A stretch of DNA of 64,000 bases from Anastrepha obliqua (taxonomy: Eukaryota > Arthropoda > Insecta > Diptera > Tephritidae): contig NC_072893.1 of the NCBI RefSeq assembly GCF_027943255.1, positions 116,869,784 to 116,933,783 of the forward strand, written 5' to 3'. Below the pieces are notes generated by a model. The model was not told the origin of the DNA and ran no database searches. It saw nothing but the letters and a program-made list of their open reading frames with translations. The position numbers and the translations under genes are program-made. Shown here piece after piece: positions 46,747 to 56,871 of this stretch (the stretch's first letter is position 1; every line of letters begins with the position of its first letter).

Positions 46747-47465
46747 ATATTAGGGCGGGTCGGTTTAAAAATCGCTCATAGCTCTGTGACAATCGTACGC
46801 TAGGGATCAAAATAAGAAACTGTGCTGAAGGAACCATATCTCTAAAACGAATTCTGATGTCCCCCAATTTAAAAATATCACCACTTTTGACCTTTACATG
46901 AAAAAATCAGCTAAATGGCTATATTTTTCTTTATTTTTATTTATTTATAATAATATTTATTATTTATTTATAATAATATCTGTTTTTTCTCTTGAGAAAT
47001 TTATTTAGTCAGAACATATGTAAATGAAAAAATTAATTTAAGTGAGTTTTAGAAATGAAACTAAAAAGTTCGACCCAAATTGGGGGACATCAGAATTCGT
47101 TCTAGAGGTATGGTTCCTTCGACAAAGTTTCTTATTTTGATCCCTAGAATATGATTTTTACAGAGCAATGGGCGATTTTTTTGCCTCCCCACAAATCGAC
47201 CCGGCCTATTATATATATATGTAATTGGCACGTACACCCTTTTTGGGTGTTTGGCCGAGCTCCTCCTCCTATTTGTCGTGTGCGTCTTGATGTTGTTCCA
47301 CAAATGTTCCAGAAATATACTCGGAGGTTTGCCATTGCCTGCCGAGGGGCGACCGCTATTAGAAAAATGTTTTTCTTAATTTTGGTGTTTCACCGAGATT
47401 TGAACCAACGTTCTCTCTGTGAATTCCGAATGGTAGTCACGCACCAATCCATTCGGCTACGGCGG
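46747..47465 (-). mobile_element. tRNA-derived SINE, copy 5, full length, tail split by a foldback element
   Basis: The SINE runs on the minus strand from 47465 (head, GGCGGCC side) to 47208, and its AT tail resumes at 46747-46751. A 13-bp target duplication CCTAAC(A/G)CCTTAT lies at 46734-46746 and 47466-47478, outside both the SINE and the foldback. The SINE therefore inserted first and the foldback entered its AT tail afterwards. The A and B box regions are intact (complement of TTTGAACC…). Confidence 0.88.
46752..47207. mobile_element. Foldback (long inverted-repeat) MITE, 456 bp
   Basis: The two arms, 46752-46885 and 47075-47207, are inverted copies sharing AGGGATCAAAATAAGAAACT, GAAGGAACCATA and CGAATTCTGATGTCCCCCAA. 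They differ mainly by an insertion in the right arm (a CCCCACA/GCAAAAAA region). The outer ends are AGGGCGGGTCG and CGACCCGGCCT. The central spacer of about 190 bp is AT-rich. An ATT flanks both sides, a possible 3-bp target duplication. There is no coding content. Confidence 0.85.
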
Positions 47466-47610
47466 CCTAACGCCTTATGGGAATAAAATTATCAAAATTT
47501 AACAAGAGTTTTGAATCATTTAAGACTGCACTTTTTTATACTAATATTAAACTGCGTACCTAAAAATTTTCTAAAATTTATGAATAAAAAAGTGTGAAAG
47601 TTTAATTGGA

Positions 47611-49290
47611 GTTGAATGAATATTTAAACATTTAAAGTTTAAAGCTTTGTTTTCTGTTGGCTTTGTAAAAGAATTAAATGCAATTTTATGTAAAAAAATA
47701 CAACTAAAATTCATTTCAAATAAAATATACTCAAAATTTATCAATAGGGACCTTATCATTACGACACTCAGTTTAGGACATACAATTTGAAAGAAGTCAT
47801 TGCATTCAGTCAGCGCGATCTCGACCAGCATTCGCAACTGCATAAAATGTAATAACATAGTTGCTCTTATCTTTTGTTTCAACGTGAGCTAGCCGTTACG
47901 GTCATAAAAAAAACTCATGCAATTTTTAATGAAAGCGATGTAAGCCAAAAATATTAAAAATAATTGAATCAAAAGTAAAACAAATATTCTCAATATGTCG
48001 AGCTGATTGGCTTCAATGTCTCTTTCAGAATCTTAAGTTTTTAACTGTTGTTTTATTTTCGTGTACTTCAATCTCTAGAGCGCTTATGAAATTTTTTATG
48101 ATCTTAAAGGGCATTGATAAGGAATTTTCTTCCCCAAGATGTTTATCTAAGTCCATGCATGAATCGTGCCTTTCTTAAGCTAAGCCATTGAGTAATTCTC
48201 TAATTTTGCATGTGAGATCTTATTTTACCATACACAGAAGTAAAGTTGAAATAAAGTGCAAAAATTAACCGAATATGTCAAAATTTGCCATTCAAGCACA
48301 TTGCACGTGGCGGCCCATGCGCCAAGTGGTCACTTGCAAATATGTGTGCTACTATTTTTGATTCTGGTTTTTCGCGTAGAAAAAGAACGAAAAAAAAAGA
48401 CATCCACATCAGCAAAATCGGGTCTACTTGTCTTTCTTGTACTTCTTGAAAGTGCCTTTTATGCTTCGTATTGCTAAGTTGCACATCTACTCAGCTTATG
48501 TATATATGAATATTTGATGCTTACAAGTTTTTTACAACCCCTCATTTGTGTCGCGTTTCTCGACCTTCTTCAAACTTTTTGCTCAGGCCGGCCAACTTTC
48601 TAATATTCAACTCATACATGGGCGCCTACAACTTTTTTGTGAATGTAGCGTTTTTTTTGTTTGTTAAGAAAAGCAGTGTCATAAAAATGAAATATTATCT
48701 TGCGCTTTTCAATAAATTTTTTCTTCGTTATTGTATAACAAAAGAGTGAAAAAAAAATGTTGAATAGCGTCACACATAAAAATATGGTCGAGACGCGCCC
48801 TACTCTTTATTCTTTTTTATCGGTTTTTTACAATGCACTTTTTACTGAATATTTAGTTAAATTCTTCTCTTTTACTGTCAAGTTACTACACTCTTCCTTG
48901 TAAGGCCTGCGTTTTTTATTCGTTTTTTTCTTGTGACTCACTGGCTAGTGCCCTATCGGAGGCTGTTAGCCGCGCTTGGCTGCCGTTTATTCTGAAAGCG
49001 CTTTTAAGTTTATCTCAATTGTGCTTTGCTCTCTTCAATTTGCACTTAAATTTTTTTGCGCATACAAACATACATATGTACATAAACATATATATAAATA
49101 TATAAATTTTTTCTCAATACATTCTTGACTTGCTTATTGTTCATTCAGTCTCCGTTATCACCATTGATTATCCATTCAAGCAGTGTCGCGATTTTATTTT
49201 GGCTGCGCCGTCTGGTCGTTGCGCGTTGTCACATATTCGTCTTGAGTTCTTATTATTTATGATAGTATACAGTCTGGTAGATATGTAGTC
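47611..49290. other. Unannotated intron stretch
   Basis: This is AT-rich sequence with no recognised gene. Open frames at 47571-47882 (minus) and 48256-48477 (both strands) lack motifs. Confidence 0.45.
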
Positions 49291-49292
49291 GT

Positions 49293-49352
49293 ATATTTAT
49301 ATAATTGGCGCTTACATCCTTCGCTGGTTATTTGGCCGAACTCTTCTGACCT
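49293..49352 (-). mobile_element. tRNA-derived SINE, copy 6, short 3' fragment
   Basis: The tail and first part of the body (ATATAATTGGCGCTTACATC, TTATTTGGCCGAACTCTTCT) are present, diverged and cut off near 49352. Confidence 0.7.
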
Positions 49353-49429
49353 TGTAAATGCATGAAGAAAATCGCGATTGATTTTTCACGAGTGGAAGAA
49401 GTAAAATAAATTTTTAAATTAAATAAATA

Positions 49430-49625
49430 AATAATTGGCGCGTACACTTCTGTTAGGTGTTTGTGCTGAGCTCTTTCTTTTATTAGCGGTGTGGGTGTTA
49501 ATGTTTTTCCGCAAATGGAGGGACCTACAGTTTAAAGCAGCCTCCGAGTAGCAGATGTTTTTTAAGAGAAGCTTTTTCATGGCAGAAACATACTTGGATG
49601 CTTGCCTTCATCAGCCACGATACGT
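49430..49625 (-). mobile_element. tRNA-derived SINE, copy 7, fragment
   Basis: The tail and body (AATTGGCGCGTACACTTCTG, GGAGGGACCTACAGTTTAAA, TTTTTCATGGCAGAAACATA) are present. The head is missing, and the end fades at a decayed CAGCCACGATACG. Its tail lies next to copy 6, in the same orientation. Confidence 0.8.
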
Positions 49626-49749
49626 TCGTCCTCAGGCAATTTTTTTCTAGCATTTAATATTTTATGTTTTTTTTTTTTTGTTCAGAGGAGGCTAAAATCG
49701 TTAATGTTAGAAATACGAGTATCATCAAAGGCGCCGTGACACCAGTGGT

Positions 49750-50110
49750 ATGTGGGACATGGTTCCACTACGCATGGTTAGGTTGAAGCGGTTGAACTGT
49801 GGGACACACAGGCTCATAGCCCATTGTGATGACGCATGGGAAGCTTTCACTATCTTTCCTAAAACCAGTGTGTGCTTTTTAAAAATTTTAGAACATCTCC
49901 TATTTCTGCAGAACGGAGATCTTCCAATTTATTAAAAAATGATGTGGCCAGAATAGCATATCTCCGTCTGTATAGAGCAGGACTATGGCACAGAAGGTGC
50001 AAGATTGACTCTTCCTCTTTCTCGTCAAGACTACTTCTACAGAAGTCATGAGCTTGCACACCCATCCTTTGGGCATGCCTATCTATTAGATACTGCCCCG
50101 TTAAGACCGA
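49750..50110 (-). pseudogene. LINE C-terminus with 3' UTR
   Basis: The minus frame reads FCRSSLDEKEEESILHLLCH, SPALYRRRYAIL, FFNKLEDLRSAEIGDVLKFL and KSTHWF. This is the typical tail of RNase-H-bearing non-LTR elements: C-x-x-C…HxLCxCP, then an FLxxTxWF end. The second Cys of the first pair is Ser. The 3' UTR runs to about 49780, ending near CTTCAACCTAACC. It is 5'-truncated. Confidence 0.78.
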
Positions 50111-50234
50111 AATCAGTGTTTATTTTGATTTAGCAGAGCTAATAACGGGCGATTTTGCAGGTGGCTTCATTACGCCATCTTTCGTTTGCTTTCCATACGA
50201 TTTCTTCAACGATGCGTAGCTTAATATATCTATG

Positions 50235-50700
50235 TCATTGTCTAGTCGTCTGTTTGGGTTCGTCTTGAGGCTTTACGTGAATGCGTGAGGCATTAGTGCT
50301 TGTCGCCTGCTCGTGAATACAGTCACCCCCACAAGAGATCTGTTTAAAAATGGCTTCTTTGGGCGACGCATGTGGACATCTGTTGAGTATTCTTCTATAT
50401 CGGTCGTATTCACTTTGCGCTTCCATTCTAAGTTTCGGTGTTTTATTACTATCCTTGTTGCAAACTGTTTTACTACTTTCCATTTCTCTTCCAAGTTCAG
50501 CATTTGCGTTACAGGGTTATTTGGTGTGGGGACGACGTCGAGAATATTTGCGAGCTCGAAGCGCTCTTCATAAAATCTGGCACAGTGAAAAGTCACGTGT
50601 TCTGCACTTTCTTCTTCGCTGTGGTAATCAGGGCAGGTCGAATTATCTGCTAGATTAAAACGGTGGAGGTACGCAAGAATATTAATCTGTTTCGCTGTGT
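50235..50700 (-). pseudogene. Second LINE C-terminal fragment (R1/Jockey-like)
   Basis: The minus frame reads LHRFNLADNSTCPDYHSEEE, SAEHVTFHCARFYEERFELA, VVPTPNNPVTQMLNLEEKWK and a basic tail. C-x-x-x…AEHVxFHCxRFxxER followed by PxPxNxVxxML is the C-terminal Cys/His region of R1- and Jockey-like elements. It belongs to a different element from the one at 49750-50110. Only the last 150 residues or so survive. Confidence 0.75.
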
Positions 50701-50879
50701 TTTCTGTTTATCCATTCATCTAGTTTGGTGATCAACTTATGTGTCCATCGATCTTTGCAGGAGTGATTCCATCAGTTATCTTATCTTCAGGTGTTGGTTT
50801 GGGTCCACGTGAGTGATACAGTTCCTCTGCTCGGAAGAAGCACGTCGAGCAGAAGGTCTCTCGAACACTAAAAGTCTTC

Positions 50880-51950
50880 TGGCAGTGTAAGAGAACCTTT
50901 GGCAAGACATGAAGTCTAAGACCGGCGATAATACACTGGATGGTACATCACCCTGATTAGACCCATTATTACCTACGCCTCTGTAGTATGGTGGAAGGCT
51001 ACAATGGTTAATTCCAGAGTGGAACCCCTAAACTATGAATACGACATCTGGTGGTGCCCTTAATGCCATTCTGAACTTGTAACCTGCAGATCTTCAAATT
51101 CGAAAGGAAGCGATGAAAGCGGCGTACAGGCTGAAATTAAGCGAAGTCTGGGGAAATGAAAAAGCACTGGCCACTGTCAGATATACAACCAGTTGTCGGA
51201 GCGGTGTACACTATTCTCGATGTCAGTGGACAATCGGGTGCCTTTCGTTAGGTTCGTTAGCTTGGGTAGGAAGTATGATCTTTTGTTCTCAGATAGAGAT
51301 CAATGGTTAAGTCCAGAGAAACTATTAACGGAATATCAGCACACTTTCTACACCAACCGATCCAAAACCAGAGATGGCAGCAGATCTGGATGGTACTTAA
51401 ATGAAGACACTAAGTACTCCTATGGTACAGGACACATGGCCTTGGTATTGTTTACGGAAGTCTCTCTCATCTTGAACGTCGCGGGGTAGCAGTATTGGAA
51501 TTTTTAGTGGCAGTCAAGCTGCACTGAAAGCCCTTGAATGTAAGACAAAATTGAACAGTGTTGCAAAACACAACAAAGTTAACTTTATTTGGGTGATTGG
51601 ACGTTGTGGTATTACAGGGAACGAGTTAGCTCATAAACTGGCCCCTGAACCCTTTCTAGGGGTCAATTCTGTATCGATTCAACTATGGATTGACGAATTC
51701 ACGTTGGTCTGGGTTGAATTCGTGCAAGGTAGCCAAGTGTTTTGTGAAAGAACCAAACCGGGAAATACCGACCTTTCTCATAAAACTCAGCAGAAAGGAC
51801 CTGAAAGTACTGGTGGGTGTAATCACAGGCCACAACGCCTGTGGTCAGCATATGGCTGTCATGGGGGCCGTCGACAGCCCGATATGCCTCTTCTGTCTTG
51901 AGGATGACGACACTGCAGACATTTTTTTCTCTCCTACAAATCTAATATAA
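50880..51950 (+). pseudogene. LINE fragment with RNase H and terminal Cys/His motif, plus strand
   Basis: Frames give DLQIRKEAMKAAYRLKLSEV (linker after the reverse transcriptase), FYTNRSKTRDGSRSGWYLNE (start of RNase H, normally YTDGSK), SVAKHNKVNFIWVIGRCGIT (RNase H last block; GHxGIxGNExAxxLA), and LIKLSRKDLKVLVGVITGHN with CLFCLEDDDT. The first RNase H Asp is Asn here. Frame changes are frequent, so it is dead. The order matches the copy at 58520-59945. Confidence 0.78.
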
Positions 51951-53110
51951 TCTAATCCTCTGCTCGTATATAAAAAGGAACTTTACTCGCAATAACGCAA
52001 TTCACTCTGATTGCCTTGTTACTGGGTATTTTTAGATGCTCCTTGAATGTTAACTTCTCATCGATGTGTACTCCAAGATACACTCGCTCCGCCTACATTT
52101 ACTGTTAAGGACCAGCTTCGGGTTTTGCTGGCATCACAATCTTGAGAATCCCGTCGTACATTGCATTCCACATTTTGTGCTGTCAATGGGTTTCGAACCC
52201 GGGCAGTACCGAATGGAAGTTACGTAGCAAGCCTTTTGGCTTTGGCAGCCACCCGTCCATATTACCATCTCCTTAAATATAATATTTTACATTTTTTTAG
52301 ACAATGCATATTAAACTTTAGAGGTAAACAACTACAAAAGTTGTTTTTTAAAGATTAGAGTAAAATAGAACTAACAATTTTGAAAGTGCCTTGAAATTGC
52401 CAGAATTGTAGAAACACAAGGGAATTGTCGAAGGGACAGTTGAGTATTTAACCAAGGTTTTTGGGACATTAATGAAGAATCAGCTTGTCATGGGGTCCGA
52501 CAGCGATTACAAATAAGTTTACAGCAAATCGGCCAGATCGCTTAACAGATCGTCTCGCAGATATTAAAATAATCAAATAACTAAGTTGAGTGTCGAAATT
52601 TACTATTCTGGATATTTCATTTAAAAAAAAAATAAATATAATTTTATTAAATAACTTTTATTTATGTATTATTTCATTAAGTAATAGCTACCAATGCTCG
52701 CTGCATACATTTCATCGCAGCCCATTAACCAAATGCTCTGTGCGCTTTGCTGAGCAACTGCCACACGGGCCATAAGACTTTGTTGCATTTAAATAATTGA
52801 AAAACATTGTTTGCATGAACATTCCATTTATGCCGGCACGTATGTGTCTCTGAGCCTTGACATACTTACGGGCACATTTACGTACGCGCTTTTGTTTTAT
52901 CATTTCCCCGTTCAGTGCAAGAAGCCTGAATTCAATTGCTTCCAAATGCGCTTAAATATTTTATAGCCTATTTATGGGCGCAATCAGAGTGCAACGGCGC
53001 GCAGACATCCTATCTTGTCACATATGTTTACCTTGATATAAACAAACACACACACGAACACGAACACATATACACATGTACAACGACACATGCATCTTGC
53101 CTGCTCTGAC
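51951..53110. other. No recognised feature between a LINE fragment and exon A
   Basis: AT-rich sequence with open frames on both strands and no motif. CA/GT tracts at 53041-53075 lie just downstream of exon A's donor in transcription order. Confidence 0.5.
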
Positions 53111-53668
53111 CTTTCATTGTAGTCGCTTATTTCGCCCGTGTCCATGTCCAGCAGTAAAATGGCGCTTTGAAAGCTGGCGCAAACCGTGCGATAGAAAGTA
53201 TTGCGTCGCAACTCTTCGCTGGTTAGCAATTGCTGCTGTTGTTGTTGCAGTTGTTGTTGCAATTGTTGGTGATGCATGACAGACGACGGTGTTGTAATAG
53301 TGGCCGCCACCGAAGCGGATGAAGAAGAGGCCGACGATGCAACAGAGGGTGTTGGTGTTGTGGCCGATGTGGCGGGCAGGAATGTTGCACTACTGGTGCC
53401 GGTGGCAAGCGGCATAATGGGCGTGGTCGCCAGAGGCGTTGCTGTGGGTGGTGTCACTGACGGTGAGGATGAAGTTGAGTGTGTCGACGTTGGATGTAGC
53501 CAGTGACGCGCATTAATTTTGGACATCATGCCACCACCGCCGCTAGTTGAAGTGGCTTCACTTTTAGTGCCATCACTACTCCCTGCTGCCGTTGCTGTTG
53601 CTGCTGCTACATGATGTGTGTGATGCGTTGCCCATTTATCCGTTAGCAAGCGTGTCAGGCGCCTGATT
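53111..53668 (-). CDS. Probable arrestin-gene upstream exon A, polyQ and Ser/Thr/Ala-rich
   Basis: This 558-bp open exon encodes 185 full codons. It starts IRRLTRLLTDKWATHHTHHV and continues with Ala/Ser/Thr/Pro-rich text, HHQQLQQQLQQQQQQLL and a conserved-looking end, RRNTFYRTVCASFQSAILLL then DMDTGEISDYNE. The acceptor is CCACACACAG at 53669-53670 and the donor is AAAG|GTCAGAG at 53109-53110. There is no ATG near the start, so it is internal. It ends in phase 2, which fits exon B's first base and would give …DYNE-S/R-RSTIKDDLGTQRVYKK. Joining to the arrestin exons is inferred from strand and phase only. The low-complexity part would be a disordered N-terminal extension, which visual arrestins lack. 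Confidence 0.6.
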
Positions 53669-54039
53669 CTGTGTGTGGAATTTAATATGCATTGAAATGA
53701 AATGAAATATTTCAGTAGACATTCTCAATTGAAGTGAGTCTTTTGTGTGTGCCTATGCATGAATATGTTTGTATGTGAGCGGCTTGTAGACCTTCATGCT
53801 AGTGTGGCACTTTTTAATTTACAATTCAACCACCTGCATTCCATGCAACTGCCTTCAAGACTTCGAGCTGTGTTCTTATTTGTGCATGTTTTACAAATTT
53901 CTCTTTTGAAACGATTTAATGATACGAATTTCTATTTTATTTTAATTTTATTTTCATGCCGTATAAGAACTCAAAATAAAAATCGTGCTGAAATTTTCGT
54001 TGAATACATATATTTGTGATGTATTAGAGCGAGTTGAAA
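53669..54039. other. No recognised feature upstream of exon A
   Basis: This would be intron sequence upstream of exon A. The plus-strand open frame at 53747-54019 has no motif. Confidence 0.5.
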
Positions 54040-55204
54040 AAAACAATGAGAAAATTTAAAAAAAAAAAGTTTTTTAACCACCCTAAAAATTATTTCTTAT
54101 CATAACTTTGGCTTTGTTTTGAATACTCGAAATTATATTATGTAGTCTGATAAACACTACATTTATTACAGTGGATCGAAAACAGGCTTGTTAAAACTAA
54201 CTCGAAAATAAAATACAATTTTTTGGACCACCCTAAAAATCTTTAAAATATTTTTTTTACAAACTTGTAATTTACTGCCTTATTTCTAAGGTGTTATTTA
54301 ACTCAAAAGGCATATTTCAAATGAAGTCTGGTTTTCAATGTTGTACCCCTCTAAGTGCCAACTTTTTCTTTTAAACATAAATTGAAAAATGTGTTTTTAA
54401 ATAAATGATATTACATTCTGTAGTCCGATGAGCACTGCATATAGTGGATCGAAAAAAGGATTGAAAAAACCACCACGAAACCAAAATAAAATTTATAATG
54501 AAAAAATATTAAAAAACAAAATTTTCAACCACCATAAAAATCTTTCAAATATTTTTTTTCATATTTTTTATAATTTTCTGCATGATTTCTAAGGTCTTAT
54601 TCATCTCCCAAGCCAGATTTCAATTGAAGTCTTGTTTCAGAGTTGTACCCCTCTAAATGCAAACTTTGTTCTTTTAAGAATCTATATTATTTGAAAAATT
54701 GATTTTCTATATTTTAAACTGAATTGTATAATCCAATGAAAGCAGTTTTGTTATATTAAAAAAAAAAATCGCAGAATTTTTTATAAAATTTGTAGAGTAC
54801 CCCAAAAATTGTATATTCCGGTGAGAGCATTTATGTTATAAAAAAAGTCCAGAAATCAACTCAAATAAAAAAATTGTTTGAACCACCCTAAAACTTTTAT
54901 ATTTCTATGAAAGTATATATTTTATTAAAACAGAAGTTCGCAAAAATCAACTCGCAAAAAATCAAAATCAAAAACACTTTTTTTGGACTACCCTAAAAAT
55001 TGTATATTCCGGTGAAAGCTAACATAAATGCTAAAAAAAACTTCGCAGAAATCGACTCAAGGAAAAAAAATTTGTTTTGGACCACCCTAAAAATTACATA
55101 TTTCGATAAAAGTATTGTTTTTATCAAAAAACAAAATTCGCAAAAAATCAACTGAAGTAAAAAAAAATTTTTTAGACTACCCCAAAAATTTTATATTTCT
55201 ATAA
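54040..55204. repeat. Diverged tandem array marked by ACCACCCTAAAAATT (left part)
   Basis: The left half has two copies of a unit of about 300 bp (54105 and 54407; shared TTTCTAAGGTGTTATTTAAC-like and GTTGTACCCCTCTAA text). The right half has about six shorter units of 80-110 bp, each with GGACCACCCTAAAAATTGTA, TATTCCGGTGAAAGC and TTCGCAGAAATCAACTC. The array resumes at 56389 after an inserted element. Confidence 0.85.
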
Positions 55205-56388
55205 CAGAGGCCTGCAAAATCTCGCTTTTTTACAGTTTCTAAAACCGCTATGGGTTTTTCCTGAAGGTTTTTTATCCTGAAATCGAATATGATCTTGAAA
55301 ATGTTCCAGCACGTCAGGATTTTTGGCAATTTGAGGTTAAATAGTCAAAAAATGCAGATTTTGGCCATTTTAAAATTTTTTTTTTGAGCAAGGTAAACTT
55401 TTCTTTTAATTTTCCACAACGGCATCGCAAAGTACTACTCTTCAGCTTTAAAATCAAGTTTTAAAAATATTTTTGCGATTAATATAAAAAAAGTTGTACT
55501 ATTTTGAATTCCCCCTATACAGGGGCGTTAGAGAGTTAGAAAGGTTGAATTTGCATTTCTAAAAGTCTCCAATTCAAATAGAATATCAGTCGATTGACTT
55601 TGACTAAATTCGAAACTAGACTGTAAAACATCATCAATATCCTCAGGTGACACAGGGGTAGGAAGGCTCGGGCCATGTTCTACCGGCTGATCAACTGATG
55701 TAACATTAGGATGGATAATAGCTTTTTTATTTTTGGAGTTATATCCACTAACATCTATACAGCAAAAATAACAATCGTCTAAATGGTTTTTTTGCTCTCT
55801 CCATACCATGGGTACTGCAAATTTAAAAGCGTTCTTCGTTTTTTTAAGCCATTTCCTTAGATCCTCGACACAAACATAACATACTTTATGCGGAACTCAA
55901 ACTTGTCTTGATTACTGATTTCTAAACCAAAATATGCAAAGTAAACTTTTTTTACAAAGTCAGTAATTTCCCTTTGATGTTTTTTAATGACAAAATTACC
56001 ACATATGTAGCCAAAAGCGTTAGGAGCATTTTTACAATCACGTTTAACCATTTTAATTTTGAATAAAAAACGCACAGCAATTTGAGGTTATAACTCACTG
56101 AAAGAAAGCTAACAGCTGTTAAATTTATAAGAACTACCAACTTAAAAAACATTTTCCTTCATTGCCAATCTGATTACATTTTAATAATGTTGCCAACTAA
56201 AAAGTATTTAAGAAGTTAAAAATATATCCGATACATTTTGGTATATAAACTTTATTTTTACTTAATTGTAAAATGTGAAAAATTGATGGGTGATATAACT
56301 TTTTAATAATTTTTTTCGTAATCAGGACACCAAATTACAAAGTAATTAGTTAAAATTATCGAAAAAGTTTTTTGGTTGTTGGCCTGTG
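55205..56388 (-). mobile_element. Short TIR element interrupting the array, carrying an orphan zinc-motif gene fragment
   Basis: The left end CAGAGGCCTGCAAA (55205) and the complement of the right end CACAGGCCAACAA (56388) form inverted ends of about 13 bp, and a TAA flanks both sides. The tandem array stops at 55204 and continues at 56389, which defines a 1,184-bp insertion. CAGAGG… resembles hAT ends, but a 3-bp duplication would suit PIF/Harbinger better, so the class is open. Minus-strand coding remnants lie at 55528-56075. Confidence 0.6.
55528..56075 (-). pseudogene. Orphan Cys-motif protein N-terminus, frameshifted
   Basis: A minus frame starts MVKRDCKNAPNAFGYICGNF and continues HQREITDFVKKVYFAYFGLE. 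After a frameshift near 55860 it reads LRKWLKKTKNAFKFAVPMVW, REQKNHLDDCYFC and GYNSKNKKAIIHPNVTSVDQ, ending at a stop at 55528. Pairs YICG, a middle YVCVEDL and CYFC suggest a metal-binding N-terminal module. I recall this as the start of a large family of uncharacterised arthropod proteins; normal members run several hundred residues, so this copy is truncated as well as frameshifted. The function is unknown. Confidence 0.65.
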
Positions 56389-56490
56389 TAATAGTATATA
56401 TTTTATCAAAAAAAAAGTTCGCAGAAATCAACTCAACCAAAAGCAAATTTTGTTTGGACCACCCTAAAAATTGTGAAAATGATCTTTGTG
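56389..56490. repeat. Right remnant of the ACCACCCTAAAAATT array
   Basis: AAAAGTTCGCAGAAATCAAC and GGACCACCCTAAAAATTGTG continue the 54.0-55.2-kb array pattern beyond the inserted element. Confidence 0.85.
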
Positions 56491-56540
56491 TCGTAACATT
56501 GAAATTTTCTGCCCAATTCAAAGTTTCGATTGTAGCTTAA

Positions 56541-56857
56541 ATAAAAAAAATAAATAATTCTTCTTCTTCTGTTAGGTGCTTGGCCGAGCTCCTCCACCTA
56601 TTTGTGGTGTGCAGGTTGATGCTGTTCCACAAATGGAGGGACCTACAGTTTCAAGCCGACTCCGAACGGCAGATATTTTTATGAGGTGCTTTTTCATGGC
56701 AGAAATACACTCGGAGGTTTGCCATTACCTGCCGAGGGGCGACCGCTATTAGAAAAATGTTTTTATTAATTTTATTTTCACCGAGATTCCAACCAACGAT
56801 CTCTCTGTGAATTCCGAATGGTAATCACGCACCAACCCATTCGGCCACGGCGGCCGC
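56541..56857 (-). mobile_element. tRNA-derived SINE, copy 8, full length with exact target duplication
   Basis: The complete minus-strand SINE is flanked by a perfect 14-bp duplication CGATTGTAGCTTAA (56527-56540 and 56858-56871). The 5' end on the minus strand is GCGGCCGCCGTGGCCGAATG. The A box (GTGGCCGAATGGGTTGG) is intact, while the B box is slightly altered (GGTTGGAATCTCGG). The tail is AAT/AAAT-rich rather than TA-rich. This copy best defines the element's ends. Confidence 0.95.
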
Positions 56858-56871
56858 CGATTGTAGCTTAA

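Larger units (their letters stand above)
45830..47610. repeat. Diverged tandem repeat interrupted by SINEs and a foldback element
   Basis: Segments at 45830-46190, 46600-46746 and 47466-47610 share a unit. It reads TAGCCCATA-AATTCTAGTAT, then TTTTTTAAATTT, TTCTCCATATAAAAAA, ATGCCTAACACTTTATCGGG-like text and ACTGCGTACCTAAAAATTTT. The insertions at 46281-46610 and 46747-47465 interrupt it. Confidence 0.7.
15213..53110 (-). other. Putative 37.9-kb arrestin-gene intron between exons A and B
   Basis: Exon A ends in phase 2 (AG left over) and exon B begins with one base that completes the codon, so the two can be joined directly on the same strand. No other exon with splice sites was recognised between them, though a short one could be missed. 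The interval is filled with tandem arrays, SINEs, mariners and LINE fragments described separately. If exon A belongs to another gene, this region is partly intergenic. Confidence 0.5.

Noticed and set aside
53223..53506. Open frames antisense to exon A
   Set aside because: They are shadows of the low-complexity GC-richer exon, with no splice or motif support.
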